Source of the DNA: Limnephilus marmoratus
Taxonomy: Eukaryota > Arthropoda > Insecta > Trichoptera > Limnephilidae
Direction: 5' to 3'
DNA length: 64,000 bases
Assembly: GCA_917880885.1 (NCBI GenBank)
Contig: OU862910.1
Location: forward strand, 50,893,285-50,957,284
The notes under the pieces are model-generated. The model searched no databases. It saw only the letters and a list, made by a program, of their open reading frames with translations, and was not told the DNA's origin. Made by a program: the position numbers and the translations under genes. Position 1 is the stretch's first letter. Every line of letters begins with the position of its first letter. This document shows, one piece after another, positions 23,250 through 33,848 of this stretch.

Positions 23250-23870
23250 CTCACTAAAACGGCTCTGATGGTCATAAGACATGGACAAGGACCAAAAAAT
23301 ATTCCTCCAGCTACACTGAACTGTGTGAATCTGCGGTTAACTGAAGGAACTAAATACCTTGGACACGTAATCACCAGCAATCTGATGGACGATGATGACA
23401 TCGATAGGCAAAGAAGAGCTCTCAGCGTAAAAGCAAACATGATCAGCAGAAGATTCCGCCTTTGCAGTACCGCTGTAAAAACGGGGCTCTTCCTTTCCTT
23501 CTGCACAACGCTGTATACGTGCGAACTCTGGGTAAACTACAAGAAGAGTAGTATAGAAAGACTCCGGGTTCAGTACAACAACGCCTTCCGCATAATGTTT
23601 GGTCTCCCCAGATATTGCAGCGCTTCCCAGATGTTCACGGAGGGGCGAGTTCCCGGCTATGCAGCCCTTATTAGATCCAGGGTGGCAGGGATGAGGGAAA
23701 GGATAAGCAGCTCTGGTAATATCTTAGTCATGGAAGCCCGCCTCAGTCCACCATCCAGCATTGATGTGTACACTGGAGAAAAATACTGGCTCCTAATGTG
23801 GTCAGAGAATTCTAAAAGCCAATAATTATTACTATCTTCTTATTTTCTTATATCTTTTATTATATCTTAT
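23250..23870 (+). pseudogene. LINE reverse transcriptase C-terminal fragment
   Basis: The open frame at 23268-23825 (185 codons) contains the post-catalytic motif TKYLGHVITSNLMDDDDIDR, the thumb-like NMISRRFRLCSTAVKTGLFL and RVQYNNAFRIMFGLPRYCSA. These match the region after the FADD box in LINE proteins. The catalytic palm is missing, so the copy is 5'-truncated and cannot self-mobilise. A T-rich 3' region follows and a Helitron adjoins at 23900. It belongs to a different family from the LINE at 31040. Confidence 0.7.
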
Positions 23871-23899
23871 TACCTTTGTTTCATGCATTTATAATCATA

Positions 23900-24303
23900 C
23901 TAGCTGTTCCCGGCATGCGTTGCTATGCCATTCAAAGAAATAAATTGTTTCTCCCTGCATGTCCATTCTCATGCGTCCACGTTCCCTTCCCTCGTCCCCT
24001 TCCCCTCCTGCGTGCCCCTTCCACCACCCCCACCTTCCATCTCCCTCGACACCCTTCCCGTGAACCCAACCTCCTTCGTTACCCTCCCCCTCCTGCCTTC
24101 CCTAGTACACACATTTTTAAACCACTCGCGCATCACCTGTAGCATTTTTTTATACAAATTGCATAACGACAGAGCTTACCATTATACAGAAACACTCTTC
24201 TACTGAAATGCAATATTCTGTAAAATTTTTGAGTCAATCCATCGATTACTTTCCGAGATTTGCGAACGCAAACATACGGAACCTAATTTTTTATGTTTAT
24301 AGA
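23900..24303 (-). mobile_element. Helitron, minus strand, with both termini
   Basis: On the minus strand the 5' end is TCTATAAACATAAAAAATTA preceded by A. The 3' end is CGCATGCCGGGAACAGCTAG followed by T. Both obey Helitron rules: 5' TC, 3' CTRR with a GC-rich hairpin near the end, insertion at AT. It is 404 bp with a purine-rich interior on the minus strand and no Rep/helicase. Confidence 0.8.
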
Positions 24304-26126
24304 TTTACCTGCTTTTCTTATTTATTTTTTCTCTTCAAATATTTTGTATATTATGTATTATAACCCTTTTGGAATGTGTGGGATTGCACTATTCTCCCCA
24401 CATACCGGAAAAAACAATTTATTTATTTAAAAAATCGTAGATTTTCAATTAAATGCATATTACTCTTTAAAACTTAACTTGATTTACTATGTTGTTTTGA
24501 TAACCGGATTTTGTACTTAATATTATCGTAGGCAGAGTGACCTCCGATTAAAAAAAAAGTGGCACACATTTGTTAAATTGAATTCTGCACTAAAACGATA
24601 AATTTTCATTGACTTGTTTATAAGGTCTATTAACTCATCGGCCACACTGAATTCCTCCGTTAATTTATGTATGATATTATTGACCAGTTGAATCGAATTA
24701 ATTAAACATGCATTTTATGCAGAGCAACGGTAGCCTGTGAAATGTTGTGGGCAAAGTAAATCAAGCAACCATTTATTTAAATAAATTAATTCTTTATCGA
24801 TTGCTGGACGCTCGGGACTCTGAAAAAAGGCTTGGTATTTAAAGACGGCGCATTAAATTATTAAAATAAAAAATGCGAACCAATATTTTATTTGGAAAGG
24901 ATAAATACTTTATGACGAAGCCATTCTCAATATTTTCCAGGTAAATCAATAAGAGTAATGTTGATTTTAATCGGACTTATTTACGACATAAATTGTTGCA
25001 CTGTTAAATTATTCCCTTTGCCTACTTAATTGCACATTTTTTATATCTACCTTTTTCATTTTTAATGTGATTTGGGAGGCAATTATAATTGGATATTACG
25101 AGGCCTTTCGTATCCAATGGATTGCTTACCATAAGTATCGATGGTGTTTAAGGGCCCGCAACCCGAATTTCTACCGATTTCTTACATATCTCCCTTAAAC
25201 ACGTTAAGTTTTAAAGCTCTTAAAACAATATATGTTATTCTTGAAGATAATATCTAGACATTGCCCGAGCCGAAACGCAAATTATATAAAATTCCCTCGA
25301 TAGAAAAAAATCGCAAAGTAAGCTCCAAAAATTATTATAAACACGTTTGTTTCAGTTATTTTACAAGTGATAAGTATGAAAGAATTTACAGTGTTTCTGT
25401 TAAGCTGTTTTAGACAATGCCCGCGAGATTTTTGCTCTATTTTAAACGAGTCGTATTTTATTAAACATTTTCGCATCGATTTCGTCGCTGTAAATGTTAG
25501 CGCTCTCCTCTAACATTCGTAATTTCGTATCTCATCATCATCTTCTTCTTTTCGTCGTGTTAAGTGCTTGTGTACTTGTGACGTTTTAATTAATTGTGTG
25601 TTTGTATGTATGCGTTTATTATTTTTTTGTATATTGAAAATATATCGGTTGAATTGTGAAGATGTTTTTGTAAATATATTTTATGAATTCATCAACGTTA
25701 TTCGTATCATTTATATTGTTAAGTAAATCAGTGTCTATCGATTATGATTTTGTACAATACAATAATTTTGTACAATTATGTACAATAAAAATGTCATAAA
25801 ATTTTCTTAAACAAATCGATCGACCAGTTGATTAGTCAGACATATCCAAAAAATTTAAATTTGACTTGAGTATGCAGTTATGTGTAAAAGTGTATCCCCT
25901 ATTATTCATAAATTCTGAAGAACAAAAAACAATATACTTGGGAGAACGGGCAGAATAAACATATTTTAAAATTATTTTGAAAAAAAAAATTTAAACTTTC
26001 TATACTATCAATATGCATAAATATATTAAAACTTGCCCTCTTTAAAATTTGCTTTGACTGTAGGTACACAATTTTAAGAAGAAAAAAAACGCGTGGAAAA
26101 TTCTAACCGCAATACATACCTACTTA
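24304..26126. other. Intergenic, one repeat recognised
   Basis: The stretch 25150-25530 is the uninterrupted copy of the repeat at 9586-10220. The remainder is AT-rich with no gene or terminal structure. Confidence 0.45.
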
Positions 26127-26284
26127 GGGAACGTACCCATACTACGTAACCAACTTTTTGTAATTTTTAACCCCCCCCCCCCCCCGGTGACCAAAAACCT
26201 AAGCAACTCGCCGCTCATTTGTACCAAGCGTGGTATTTTGAAGACCCCCCCCCTGAACATGTCACGTAGTATGGGTAAGTTCCC
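26127..26284. mobile_element. PIF/Harbinger-like miniature element, copy 4
   Basis: The ends GGGAACGTACCCATACTACG and CGTAGTATGGGTAAGTTCCC are flanked by TTA at 26124-26126 and 26285-26287. It is 158 bp with two C runs as in copy 1. Confidence 0.85.
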
Positions 26285-26287
26285 TTA

Positions 26288-26834
26288 CTTAATAATCGGC
26301 GGTGAAAGTGTGTAAGTAAAGTAAATGCAAAATCATTAAAACCCAGTTTCCGTCTATGTAGGTAACATCGACGTTATACTACTATGTACTACTAGAACTA
26401 CTCGTGATTTGATTTTAAATACTGACAACATCAATGACGTTATATAAAATAAATAGACTCGTTATAGTCTCACATACTCACAATATAATGTGGAAAGTAA
26501 GGAACACTCTTTTGTTTTCAGCGATTTTCAATAATTTCTCAATTCAAAAGTTTATTCCTGTGTGATAAAGATAGACAATCAAATAATGTGTATGTATGAA
26601 TGGCACGGATACATTAGCGGGCGGCGTATTAATTACTTTGCCGAATACTGCTTTCACATCACGGGTGTGACTGAGATAACAAGATACTCTCACTCGGTTA
26701 CACTACGCACAGGGGAGGGTAAAGGCGGGTAAAACAAGACACACGGGCAAATATTTTTTATTATAATTATATGAGTTATCATTAGTAATACAATATTGGT
26801 ACTATTATAGTAGTATTGTTAAAAACATATTTTA
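26288..26834. other. Intergenic downstream of the THAP segment
   Basis: No further exon with a recognisable domain was found here, although the THAP gene on the minus strand would have to continue in this direction if it is intact. Confidence 0.35.
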
Positions 26835-27578
26835 TTATACAGTACAGGTCATAGGTTCAAATGAGTATACAAATCTATTTACAATTTTCATCAACGACAT
26901 TATAAAACGCTTTCCTTTGACCGTGGTATGTAAATCGTCTTTATTGAAATGAACTGAACATATTGTGCTGTAAAGCGAAGGTGTCCAATCATGTTCGCAT
27001 CTTTGAATGCGAACAACAGTGGTCCATTTCTGTCGTCGTAGTTGATCACGGGGAAACCTAAAATTCATATTTGATAAGTCATAATAAATTTATATTGAAT
27101 TAATTGTCATTTTACGTTTATAAAGTCACAGCGTAAATTATAATTATTAATAGAGCTTAACTACAACTAGCGTGTTTACGTATATTAAATTATAGTGTCT
27201 TGTCATTGTCAGCAAGGAAGCTCGGTTCGAGCGTTATGAGTTATGACAATTCAAACATAATTAAATTAATTAACGATTTACCCTGTGTACGTTTTACCCC
27301 ATCTTTCCCAATAGAAGAAAACTTGTGCGGGACGCTGTGTGAACCGACCTACTGTTAGCAGGTTGTCTTTGTTATGCTCGTTACTTTTTGATGCAACGTT
27401 CTCTGTCTCGTAATGACGTGTAAAACCGCGAGCGGGAAACATGAAAATTAATTGTAATATTTATAATAATCGATAATATTAAGTAATTTGCGTGTACTTA
27501 CAAATGAAGTGTTATTCCTTCGCCTTTACTATTATTTGCAGTGTAATTGAAACATTTTCTCATCACACAGGAGGGCAT
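26835..27578 (-). CDS. THAP-domain protein segment, two exons
   Basis: Exon 1 (27578 down to 27502) encodes MPSCVMRKCFNYTANNSKGE then GITLH and ends at a GTAAGT donor. Exon 2 starts at 27057 after a TTTTAG acceptor. Joining them gives ITLHLFPRDQLRRQKW, continuing to TICSVHFNKDDLHTTVKGKR. The joined product shows the full C2CH pattern of a THAP DNA-binding zinc finger: C-x4-C (residues 4 and 9), the FPRD and W landmarks, then C-x2-H. The 444-bp intron keeps phase. The usual AVPTLF end is not seen; another donor-like GTAAAT sits at about 26880, so the frame to the stop at 26835 may be read-through. THAP domains occur in host regulators and in P-element-type transposases; which applies is unclear. 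No downstream exon was identified. Confidence 0.6.
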
Positions 27579-27802
27579 TTTGACACTTTTTAAAATGCAA
27601 TCTACTTACTGGTAAGTACTGGTAAGACGCAACCTTACTCGACGCATAGCAGTTTAGTACTAAAGTACTAGATATCGAGACCGGTACAATTGTCTTGCGA
27701 TTGTCTTCCCACTTTGAGATTTCTACCCCTCGTCTAATATAGTATGTAACGTCATTGGACAACATTCATTTAGTTGCGCGTTGGACCGCGCTTCCGATCG
27801 AG

Positions 27803-28010
27803 ACAACGATTTTTTTTTTTAAAGAAAGACAAACATTCCCGGGTTCCGAATAACCCAACAATGTTTGAAAATCTCCTACTACCTCCACAGAAAGCCGAAT
27901 ATGTTGCTTGTGTTGTGATGGAGGACTTAGCCAGCCGAGGAATCGAACACGCGACGCCCAGGTGGGACCTAAGCGCTATGCCCACTCAACCACTGACCGG
28001 TCAATTCAAA
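27803..28010 (-). mobile_element. tRNA-derived SINE
   Basis: On the minus strand the head contains box A-like GTGGTTGAGTGGGCATAGCG and box B-like GTGTTCGATTCCTCGG. A body follows (ACATATTCGGCTTTCTGTGG) and then a run of A residues near 27810. Head, unrelated body and A tail define a tRNA-derived SINE. The tRNA head is degenerate, so it is not a tRNA gene. Confidence 0.62.
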
Positions 28011-28183
28011 GTCAATTTGGAAATAAACCGCCATTCTGTCTTAAGTGTCGTTTGTAATAACATTGTACTTCATACACACTCTAATATCTAACCTCCGTGT
28101 TTCCAAGCTTCTCTGATAACAATGATAAGTGCTTAATAAAAGTTAATATTTTTCTTTAAAAGCATCCTAATACAGATTTTATA

Positions 28184-28650
28184 GGAGGCGTCTACTAATA
28201 TCTACAGGAATTCCAAAAACTGAAAAAATCGAACTAATATCTATGAGAACCAAAGTGTTGACGAATATCTACAGCTCAAACTGCTGACTAATATCTATGA
28301 AAACCAAAGTGTTGACGAATATCTACAGCACTGGCAGAGGTTGTATTTGCAATTATGTATAGCATATTGGAAAAACGTAATATTGCGTATGCAGTTTAAA
28401 AAACTTAATTTATGTAAGAATGTATGTAAAAATCACACACATAGCTGATTAGTCCAACCTACGCACTGTAGATATTAGTTCAACCTACGCTCTGTAGATA
28501 TTAGTCAACACCGGGACCGTCATAGATATTCGTCCGACCTTACCTCTGTAGATATTAGTCAACACTTTGAAGTTCGTAGATATTAGTTCAACATATGAGC
28601 TGTAGATATTCGTCCGACATACAGGCTGTAGATATTAGTATCTGGAGTCC
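28184..28650. mobile_element. ATATCTACAG-array element, copy 1
   Basis: The left half repeats ACTAATATCTACAG-type words (several units of about 30-40 bp including GTGTTGACGAATATCTACAG). The right half repeats the complement, CTGTAGATATTAGT. Ends are GGAGGCGTCTACTAATATC and GATATTAGTATCTGGAGT. The central 150 bp is unique and matches the second copy (58233-58636), which lies in the opposite orientation. No coding sequence. The target duplication is not clear here but is clear in copy 2. Confidence 0.75.
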
Positions 28651-29164
28651 TTTAGCATCCTTCAGCAACCGTTAACTTCTCACTCGTTTAACAATTATTA
28701 TTTCAAAAGTTTGAAAATCATCAGCGAACTTAATTACTTTAGGTAGTATCTATTATTCTATTAGGGGGGTTAGCCATAAATTCGTCAAGCAACTCGGATT
28801 AGGAATGCCCCTGGACCGTTTAGGAATCCCTCGGCCGGGTTATGCAGGTAAGGAGGTGACTTTGGGCAGAGACGATGGTACAAGGTGGAAGACACTTCTG
28901 GGAAGCGGCCACCCCGAAGGCAAACCCCGTCCCTTCCCCACTTCACAAGTCCGTCCCACCCTCGACCAGAACTGAATCATTCAATTATTACCTCTACAAA
29001 ACAATAATAGCTATTTTATTGTAGATAGTTTTGTTGACAAATGCATAACTCGGTTTCATTAGATTAATTCAAATCTTTATGATAGGTTTGTTAACTGAAG
29101 TTACTACTAGGCTTCGCCTGAGTTTCAATACTATTTTTCCTTATTGAACAATCAAAACAAACAG
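28651..29164. other. Intergenic, GC-rich patch
   Basis: The segment 28780-28975 is distinctly GC-richer (CTCGGCCGGGTTATGCAGG, GCGGCCACCCCGAAGGC). It has no open frame or RNA fold that I recognise. Probably a repeat fragment. Confidence 0.35.
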
Positions 29165-29310
29165 TGTACAATTCACACGCGGTAGAAGTGAAACCTTTAG
29201 AAAACTAGATTAGACAAGAGTAGGGCGACTACTAAGCACCGCACAAAGAGGAGACCGATTATACTACCTTATTTTCTCGTAGGCCAAATCCTATAGATGT
29301 ATGTGTTTGC
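29165..29310 (+). repeat. CACGCGGTAGAAGTGAAAC repeat, copy 2
   Basis: Matches the 19750 and 53853 copies through AGAAAACTAGATTAGACAAG, AGCACCGCACAAAGAGGAGA and CCAAATCCTATAGATGTATG. It abuts the Helitron-like end at 29420. Confidence 0.5.
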
Positions 29311-29419
29311 CTCTTTTTATTGTCGCTATTTTTCGTTTCATCGAGTTCCAAATCACAACGGTGCTAAAGTAGTTTTCACTTCAAAAAGAAACCAACAAAG
29401 TTGGACTTTTTATAGTGGA

Positions 29420-29710
29420 CTAGCAGACCCAGTCACGCGTTGTTGTGGCTTAACCAACCTTTATAACCTACGCCATCTGTTAATTTGCGTACATATCAAA
29501 TTCACATCGCTCGCTTGCCAGCTGCCCGCTGCCTGAATTGAATCTTTGAATTTCTCGACTTTTCTCTACTAAAATATGCATGTGTTATACATATAAACCT
29601 TCCTCTTGAATCACTCTATCTATTGGTGAAAATCGCATGAAAATCAGTTGCGTAGTTTAAAATATCTAAGCGCACATACAGCGTTAGCGACTTCATTTTA
29701 TACTATGTAA
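29420..29710 (-). mobile_element. Helitron-like element, minus strand
   Basis: On the minus strand the 3' end is GACTGGGTCTGCTAG followed by T. The 5' part contains TTTCACCAATAGATAGAGTG and TACATAGTATAAAATGAAGT. The same 5' part occurs in plus orientation at 60214-60417. CTAG end and AT insertion site fit a Helitron; the exact 5' TC is not fixed. Confidence 0.6.
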
Positions 29711-30109
29711 AGAAAAGATAAAGATATTTCAAAGCTCTGTAGGTCATTAGTCATTAATGTAATTGAAGAAACTTCAGACAGAAAAAGTTGTTAACAAAAT
29801 TTCATGAAAACGCCGTTCGATAATAACATTTTTTAATATTTTAAGTTATATGCAATACTATTACCATATCATTTTTGCTACATAAATGTTTCTAATATAA
29901 TGCAATGAATACAAAATTAAATAAATGTTTCTAATGTAATGCAATGAATACAAAATTAAATAAATGTTTTTTTTTCAACAAAGAAAAAAAAAATGGAAAA
30001 CGGGCGAAACCAAGAAGTAAAATTATTAAACAGAAAACCGCTTTTACTACCATTGAAATAATAAAGTTTTTAAACTTGTTGAAAACTTCAGCATAGGAGA
30101 TTGTTAGGC
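29711..30109. other. Intergenic, local duplication
   Basis: The words AAATGTTTCTAATRTAATGC and AATGAATACAAAATTAAATA repeat in tandem at 29885-29965. No gene seen. Confidence 0.4.
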
Positions 30110-30365
30110 ACAGCTTGATCGTAATACCCGGTGGTCGAGTGGTGAAGATAATGTTCCACGTTCCGCGGTTTCGCGTTTGATCCCAGCGGAAGCTTTTAGC
30201 ATATACTCGTACGTGAATCGACTTCTTAATTTAGACGAATCTAACACACTCCAATACACAATACAGGCAGCTGCCGGATCTCTAAACTTTGGGCGGAGGT
30301 GAACACCTATTTCAGCTTCAAGCAACGCGCCTTGAATAAGTTTTTGACAAGGCATCATGGAATCA
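30110..30365 (+). mobile_element. SINE-like sequence with tRNA-like head
   Basis: The head has GTGGTCGAGTGGTGAAGATA (box A-like) and GGTTTCGCGTTTGATCCCAG (box B-like) at tRNA spacing, followed by a non-tRNA body. The anticodon arm does not fold. No A tail or duplication was found, so the end is approximate. Confidence 0.45.
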
Positions 30366-30514
30366 ATATGAAGTGTTGATTACAACTACTAAAAACAACA
30401 TTAGGTCATCAAATCTGTAACTAGGAACAACATAAAAATAAATACATAAAACCCTTTTCATTCCAGTAATAACAATGCTTATCATTGAAGAAGAAGAAAA
30501 TACCAATAAATCTA

Positions 30515-30785
30515 AACAAAGTATCTGATTCACTTGGTCGTGCTATGTCTTTCTTGGGCGTCCTCGACTTCTTCTACCATTCACATTTTTGTCATATATT
30601 CTCCTTTTACTCCTTTCCCCGTTCATTCGCTCTACATGCCCAAACCATCGGAGCGTCCCTTTTTTAACCGTGCTTATTACGCTTACATCAGCCTTGCATT
30701 ATTCGCGGATATCCACATTTCCCACACGATCGTACATGGTTTTACCACACATTCGCCTCAGAGATTGAAAAAGGTAGCAGACAAA
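30515..30785 (-). pseudogene. LINE fragment (TTAG-tailed family), internal piece
   Basis: The minus strand encodes LRRMCGKTMYDRVGNVDIRE, aligning with the LINE at 62042-62752. It preserves a lysine codon where that copy has a stop. Both ends are truncated; the TTAG tail is absent. Confidence 0.62.
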
Positions 30786-31039
30786 AATATGGGATAAATT
30801 AGTCGAAGATAATATTTTTAATTCTGAATTTGAAATATGAGATCGGCAAATATTCAGGGTTACACGATAAAAAATAGAATCTTCGAATGTGGAATTTTGT
30901 AAATGTGGCACTAGAAAAACTAATTTTCACGAAATTCATAAAATTTACTAAAGTTATATTATGATATGAGTTGGCCTATCAGCTCTCTAACGGATAACAC
31001 CTTAGGGACACCTTACATATAGGTACTTTTTAAACGTCT

Positions 31040-33709
31040 TTGTGTGCATTAAGGCGATCCTATAGAGGCAGTCGCGGAGGAGGGACTCTCCTAGCCCTCC
31101 GAGCTGACAGCCACTCACACGCGGAAAGAATGGACTGCATGGAAACCCATGGTGAAGATTTATGGGTGAAAATATCGCATAGAAATGTCATCATTTATAT
31201 ATGTGTTGTATATTTTCCTCCAAATACAACATCTGAACAGTATCAATTATTTTACGACAAAACTATAAGTGAAAGTGTAAAGTTACAATCAAAAAATATT
31301 ATTATTTTCGGGGATTTCAATTTTCCCTCAGGGAAAAACCCAATTGACGTTTTCGATTACTTTTGTTCTTTTTATAATTTAACACAATTCAACACTGTTT
31401 ATAACATAAATGCACACATGTTAGACTTAGTATTAAGTAATATAAATTCTAAAAATGCTGTTATCTGCCGCCATGACTCCCCATTAGTCAGAGAGGATAT
31501 TCATCACCCTTCACTTTCATTCACGTTCGATTACACAACTCAATCACATATACAAACAGACATATTGCCTCCAGACATAAACATGGGTTGGATTTTCCAC
31601 GAAAGCTCAGATAATACACTTAAGAATGCCTTAGAACAACATCACTGGAATCATTACGATTGCCTTGACGTAAATCTAGCTGTCGAAATGTTTTATGAAC
31701 AGCTCAATAATATTTTCAACATTTGTTTTAAGAAAAGATCTACACGTATACTCAAAGATATTAGACAATATCCGAAATGGTTTAATGGGGAAATCATTCA
31801 CCTCATACGAGAAAAAACTAAAATGCACCATCTTTGGAAAAAAACAAAATCCGAACATGCCTTAGCTAACTTTAAAACTTTGCGAAAATCAATCAAACGG
31901 TTAATTGGTCAGGCCTACACTGAATTTACACGTGAGGCCGAGAACAGTATAATAACAGACCCAACTCGATTTTGGTCTTACACTAACGATAAACGCCGCG
32001 GTTGTGACAAACTTAACCACATGGACTACAAAGACAATAAATACGATGGATCTTCTGAGATCGCCGCAGGTTTCGCACACTATTTTCAATCAGTATTTAG
32101 CGACAATATCCCCAAACTTGACATATCCTCTATAGCTTCATCGTCATTTAATTCTTTACCTGTACAAATTCATGAAATTAACGATGACGATATTATTACA
32201 GCTTTCCATAAGCTAAAACCTAAATACTCCGTCGGCCCAGATTGTATTCCACCTTTAATCCTCAAAAGATATGCAAGTTATTTTATTCAACCTCTAAAAC
32301 ATATTTTTAACCTATCACTTCGCAAAAATATCTTTCCGGAAATGTGGAAACTAACGAAAGTAACGCCTATACACAAAAAAGGAAAAAAGTCAGAAATAGA
32401 TAATTACAGACCTGTAGCTGTGTTGTCAGCACCCGCAAAAATTTTAGAAACAATAATTTATTCACAGATATATAACCAAACAAAACACGCACTCACCGAA
32501 AATCAGCACGGATTTCGTCCCACGCTGTCACCTTCAACGAATCTTATGAATCTCACCACCCATATTAATAATTCATTTGAAAATCTTGTACATGTTGATG
32601 TGATTTATACAGACTTCGAGAAAGCATTTGATAAAGTCGACCATGATATTTTGTTAAAAAAATTAAGTGACATCGGATTCTCTCAGAATTTCCTCGCTTT
32701 TGTGGCTAGCTACTTACGCAATCGTCGTCAGTATGTCAGTTACGGACACCATCTCTCTCACCAATACAAAACTAACTCCGGGATTCCCCAGGGTTCGAAT
32801 CTAGGACCCCTTCTCTTTCTCTTATTCATCAATGACATTGGCAACACCATAAACCACTCAAAATATCTCCTTTTTGCTGACGATATAAAACTTTTCAAAG
32901 CAATCAAAAGTTACATCGATTCCATTCTTCTGCAGAACGATCTTGATTCTCTCGTCAAATGGTCGGAACTGAACAACTTACCCTTCAGCATTCAGAAATG
33001 CAGTGTCGTTACATTTACAAGATCCAAAGATACATTCCTGTTCCCCTACCACATTAATAAACATAAATTAACACGTAAAAATGAGATTCGAGACCTTGGC
33101 GTAATTTTTGAAGCAAATCTCTCTTTCAAATCCCATATATCTGATATTGTCTCCCGTGCCAACAAAATGCTTGGATTTGTTCTTCGTAATTCAAGATCAT
33201 TTACCAATGGAATCGCAATCCGAAGAACGTATGAAGCACTTGTTCGCAGTATCTTGGAATATAGCTCCATTATTTGGGCCCCTTCTGAGCAAAACCATAT
33301 TCTCGAAATAGAAAAAGTACAAAAGAGATTCATGCGTTACCTATATATGAGGGAATATATGTACTACCCTTTCCTGTATCCATCCTTATTCTTAGCAGGA
33401 ATGCTCGATCTTAATACATTAGAAGCCCGCCGAAAAATATTTTTAGGAAAACATTTTTTTAAGATAATCTCTGGAACTATACATAATCCACCTATTTTGA
33501 AAGAGATTAACTTATATGTCCCAGACAAGTATACTCGTGGAAGGTCCCATACCCTTTTTTATGCTCCAAAAGCGAGGACTTCTGCCTATCAGAACGCGCC
33601 AGTCAACAGAGCGACTGAACTGCTCAACGAGTCTGCATTGACCATTGACATTTTTAACGTAACCTACAGGCAGTTTAACAATTATCTTTTGACGTATGTC
33701 ACAAAGTAG
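31040..33709 (+). CDS. Non-LTR retrotransposon ORF: endonuclease-reverse transcriptase (5'-truncated)
   Basis: An 889-codon frame without internal stops. Residues 1-200 are the later part of an apurinic-type endonuclease: GGGTLLALR, FGDFNFP near residue 90, and an HHPSLSF segment where SDHHP is usual. The reverse transcriptase follows with GPDCIPPLILK, YTDFEKAFDKVDHD near residue 525, GIPQGSNLGPLLFLLFINDI near 580, and the catalytic LLFADDIKLF near 611. The C-terminal tail (ARTSAYQNAPVNRATELLNE) resembles jockey/CR1-group LINEs. The first endonuclease motifs are absent, so the copy is 5'-truncated and the listed ATG is probably not the native start. It copies its RNA at a nicked target. The long intact frame implies recent insertion. 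Confidence 0.85.
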   Translation: MCALRRSYRGSRGGGTLLALRADSHSHAERMDCMETHGEDLWVKISHRNVIIYICVVYFPPNTTSEQYQLFYDKTISESVKLQSKNIIIFGDFNFPSGKNPIDVFDYFCSFYNLTQFNTVYNINAHMLDLVLSNINSKNAVICRHDSPLVREDIHHPSLSFTFDYTTQSHIQTDILPPDINMGWIFHESSDNTLKNALEQHHWNHYDCLDVNLAVEMFYEQLNNIFNICFKKRSTRILKDIRQYPKWFNGEIIHLIREKTKMHHLWKKTKSEHALANFKTLRKSIKRLIGQAYTEFTREAENSIITDPTRFWSYTNDKRRGCDKLNHMDYKDNKYDGSSEIAAGFAHYFQSVFSDNIPKLDISSIASSSFNSLPVQIHEINDDDIITAFHKLKPKYSVGPDCIPPLILKRYASYFIQPLKHIFNLSLRKNIFPEMWKLTKVTPIHKKGKKSEIDNYRPVAVLSAPAKILETIIYSQIYNQTKHALTENQHGFRPTLSPSTNLMNLTTHINNSFENLVHVDVIYTDFEKAFDKVDHDILLKKLSDIGFSQNFLAFVASYLRNRRQYVSYGHHLSHQYKTNSGIPQGSNLGPLLFLLFINDIGNTINHSKYLLFADDIKLFKAIKSYIDSILLQNDLDSLVKWSELNNLPFSIQKCSVVTFTRSKDTFLFPYHINKHKLTRKNEIRDLGVIFEANLSFKSHISDIVSRANKMLGFVLRNSRSFTNGIAIRRTYEALVRSILEYSSIIWAPSEQNHILEIEKVQKRFMRYLYMREYMYYPFLYPSLFLAGMLDLNTLEARRKIFLGKHFFKIISGTIHNPPILKEINLYVPDKYTRGRSHTLFYAPKARTSAYQNAPVNRATELLNESALTIDIFNVTYRQFNNYLLTYVTK

Positions 33710-33810
33710 TGAAACTGACCTTTTTATGTGTTTTGCTATACTTTTTGTCTAATTTGTAATCTTCTCCATAATGTATTGGTGAATAACCGTTTTACGGAGA
33801 ACATGAAAAA

Positions 33811-33845
<35 letters not shown>

Positions 33846-33848
33846 ATC
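33710..33848 (+). mobile_element. LINE 3' untranslated region and tetranucleotide tail
   Basis: About 100 bp of non-coding sequence after the stop is followed by ten or so AAAT units (33808-33848). A simple-repeat tail is the usual 3' terminus of a LINE. No target duplication with the 5' break near 31040 was found. Confidence 0.75.

Noticed and set aside
23876..24206. Proline-rich frames
   Set aside because: They lie inside the minus-strand Helitron and come from its pyrimidine-rich tract.
28184..28650. Regularly spaced short repeats resembling a CRISPR array
   Set aside because: The repeats reverse direction at the middle, spacers vary, a second copy has a target duplication, and the genome is eukaryotic.
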